NCBI GenBank assembly: GCA_902797925.1
Contig: CADBUT010000318.1
Coordinates: forward strand, 1-6,922
Length of the DNA stretch: 6,922 nt
Direction of reading: 5' to 3'
From: an uncultured Spirochaetaceae bacterium
GTDB taxonomy: Bacteria; Spirochaetota; Spirochaetia; Treponematales; Treponemataceae
Positions 6,117 to 6,922 of this stretch are shown piece by piece. A program made the translations under genes and the position numbers. The notes beneath the pieces were generated by a model. That model saw nothing but the letters and a program-made list of their open reading frames with translations. It had not been told where the DNA came from and did no database searches. Positions within the stretch are counted from its first letter, which is position 1, and each line of letters starts with the position of its first letter.

Positions 6117-6818
6117 ATGGTACGAACGACTTCCGACATGAATAATGCTGTTGGGACAGCTTCTTTGTCTGGGGTTCCTGCTGTTGATACAGGTCTCTGT
6201 AAAGAACGTATGCTGCACAGACGCGGCATTTTGATTAGAAGCCGCGTCATTTCTCTCCGCAAAGAAATATTCAGAAAATCAATTCATTTATGCACAGCCT
6301 TTGTGCCGCTCATGCTTCATTATTTGTACGGTCTTACAATAGCAGGCTTGTTTTCGGTGCTTGCCGTTTACATAATTTCTGAAATTTTAAGGCTTAACGG
6401 CAAAAATGTTCCCGTTTTTTCGGTAATAACTGAAGCTGCCGCAAGAAAACGTGACGAAAACCGCTTTGTTTTAGGACCTGTAACTTTGTGTTGCGGCGTG
6501 CTCATTTCAGCCTTACTTTTTGATGAAACTGCCGCCGCTGTAGGCATAATTGGGCTGGCGGCGGGTGACGGCTTGGCAAGTCTTTTCGGCAAAATGTTCG
6601 GTGAAGTGAAAATTCCTTTTACCGGCGGAAAATCTGTTGTCGGCAGTCTGTCGTGTTTTGGCGTAATTTTTCTGCTCTCAAGTCTTATTACAAACAATAC
6701 TGCAGCCGGTCTTGTCTGCGGTTTTGCCGGTATGTTCGCCGAAATGCTTCCTCTAAAAGATTTTGACAATCTCCTAATTCCGATAGTTCTTTCCGCAATT
6801 GTACAATTCTGCTTCTAG
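6117..6818 (+). CDS. CTP-dependent polyprenol/phytol/diacylglycerol kinase-family membrane protein
   Basis: This 233-residue polytopic membrane protein resembles the dolichol kinase, phytol kinase and DGK1 family, which use a nucleotide (CTP in characterised members) to phosphorylate a lipid alcohol or diacylglycerol at the membrane. Family signatures are RKEIFRKSIHL (48-58), AAGDGLASLFGKMFG (148-162), GGKSVVGS (170-177), and AEMLPLKDFDNLLIPI (208-223), matching the conserved late Glu and Asp-Asn-x-x-x-Pro. Several hydrophobic helices lie roughly at 59-92, 118-136, 139-149, 178-209 and 218-233. Substrate cannot be told from sequence, so polyprenol salvage, phytol and diacylglycerol all remain open. 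The first 46 residues precede the usual family start and are Ser/Thr/Gly-rich with no hydrophobic helix. The gene follows the TPR gene by 165 bp with no clear promoter or T-tailed terminator between, so co-transcription is possible. Confidence 0.85.
   Translation: MVRTTSDMNNAVGTASLSGVPAVDTGLCKERMLHRRGILIRSRVISLRKEIFRKSIHLCTAFVPLMLHYLYGLTIAGLFSVLAVYIISEILRLNGKNVPVFSVITEAAARKRDENRFVLGPVTLCCGVLISALLFDETAAAVGIIGLAAGDGLASLFGKMFGEVKIPFTGGKSVVGSLSCFGVIFLLSSLITNNTAAGLVCGFAGMFAEMLPLKDFDNLLIPIVLSAIVQFCF
6220..6248 (+). repeat. GC-rich inverted repeat inside the 5' end of the kinase gene
   Basis: GACGCGGC (6220-6227) and GCCGCGTC (6241-6248) are perfect complements around a 13-nt AT-rich loop. It sits at codons 35-44, the boundary between the unusual N-terminal extension and the conserved body. 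It could slow translation or mark a former non-coding junction. Confidence 0.55.
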
Positions 6819-6832
6819 TTCATGCTGAAGTT

Positions 6833-6883
6833 GCAGAATGAACGAACCCCGACGCAGAGCGTTCGGGGTATCGTTCGTTCTGC
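6833..6883. repeat. long imperfect hairpin downstream of the kinase gene
   Basis: GCAGAATGAACGAACCCCGA (from 6833) pairs with the reverse complement of the arm ending in GTTCGTTCTGC at 6883, with one G-T wobble and one bulge. The stem continues through CGC/GCG with one more bulge to a 3-nt AGA loop, for about 22 pairs in all. There is no T-run on either side. It may act as a Rho-independent-like stop, an mRNA 3' stabiliser or a dispersed repeat. The preceding CATGCTGAAG resembles the start of the REP-like element at 5987-6050. Confidence 0.65.
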
Positions 6884-6922
6884 TAAGGAATTGCACTCAG
6901 GTTTAATACCCTTTATTTCGCC

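Noticed and set aside
6815..6922. A minus-strand open frame entering from the right edge and ending near the kinase stop
   Set aside because: Most of its product is translation of the long hairpin. With only about 35 codons visible and no motif, a gene cannot be supported.

Overview
This window looks like a chromosomal segment of a spirochaete, most likely a Treponema-type organism. The main reason is a 1085-residue single-pass membrane protein with a very acidic N-terminal half and a TPR-rich C-terminal half, which resembles the spirochaete flagellar collar protein FlcA. Moderate GC, AT-rich intergenic tracts and dispersed palindromic repeats fit that assignment. No tRNA, rRNA, CRISPR array, phage gene or transposase was seen.

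Layout. (1) Bases 1-731, minus strand: most of rfbB (dTDP-glucose 4,6-dehydratase), with its C-terminus beyond the left edge. (2) Bases 732-1024: a gene-poor leader-like region. Read on the minus strand towards rfbB it holds a long A/T palindrome, a possible 21-codon ORF with its own Shine-Dalgarno, a strong intrinsic terminator embedded in that ORF, and two small hairpins with complementary loops. (3) Bases 1025-2515, minus strand: an NFACT-family (RqcH/Rqc2-like) protein of ribosome-associated quality control. (4) Bases 2516-2693: a divergent promoter region with two pairs of short repeats, where both flanking genes have a -10-like hexamer 6 nt before the ATG. (5) Bases 2694-5951, plus strand: the large acidic/TPR membrane protein. 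(6) Bases 5952-6116: three tandem short hairpins of dispersed-repeat (REP-like) character, then a good Shine-Dalgarno. (7) Bases 6117-6818, plus strand: an integral membrane polyprenol/phytol/diacylglycerol kinase-family protein. (8) Bases 6819-6922: a long imperfect hairpin at 6833-6883; nothing supportable is seen in the last 39 bases.

The genes do not form one pathway. RfbB supplies dTDP-4-keto-6-deoxyglucose for deoxysugar or rhamnose synthesis, the NFACT protein acts on stalled ribosomes, the TPR protein probably belongs to the periplasmic flagellar motor, and the last protein modifies a lipid. The best candidates for something undescribed are the regularly spaced Phe-acidic-hydrophobic-Pro-Asp-Phe motif array in the cytoplasmic half of the TPR protein, the ORF-plus-terminator leader before rfbB, and the NFACT protein's changed acidic residues.
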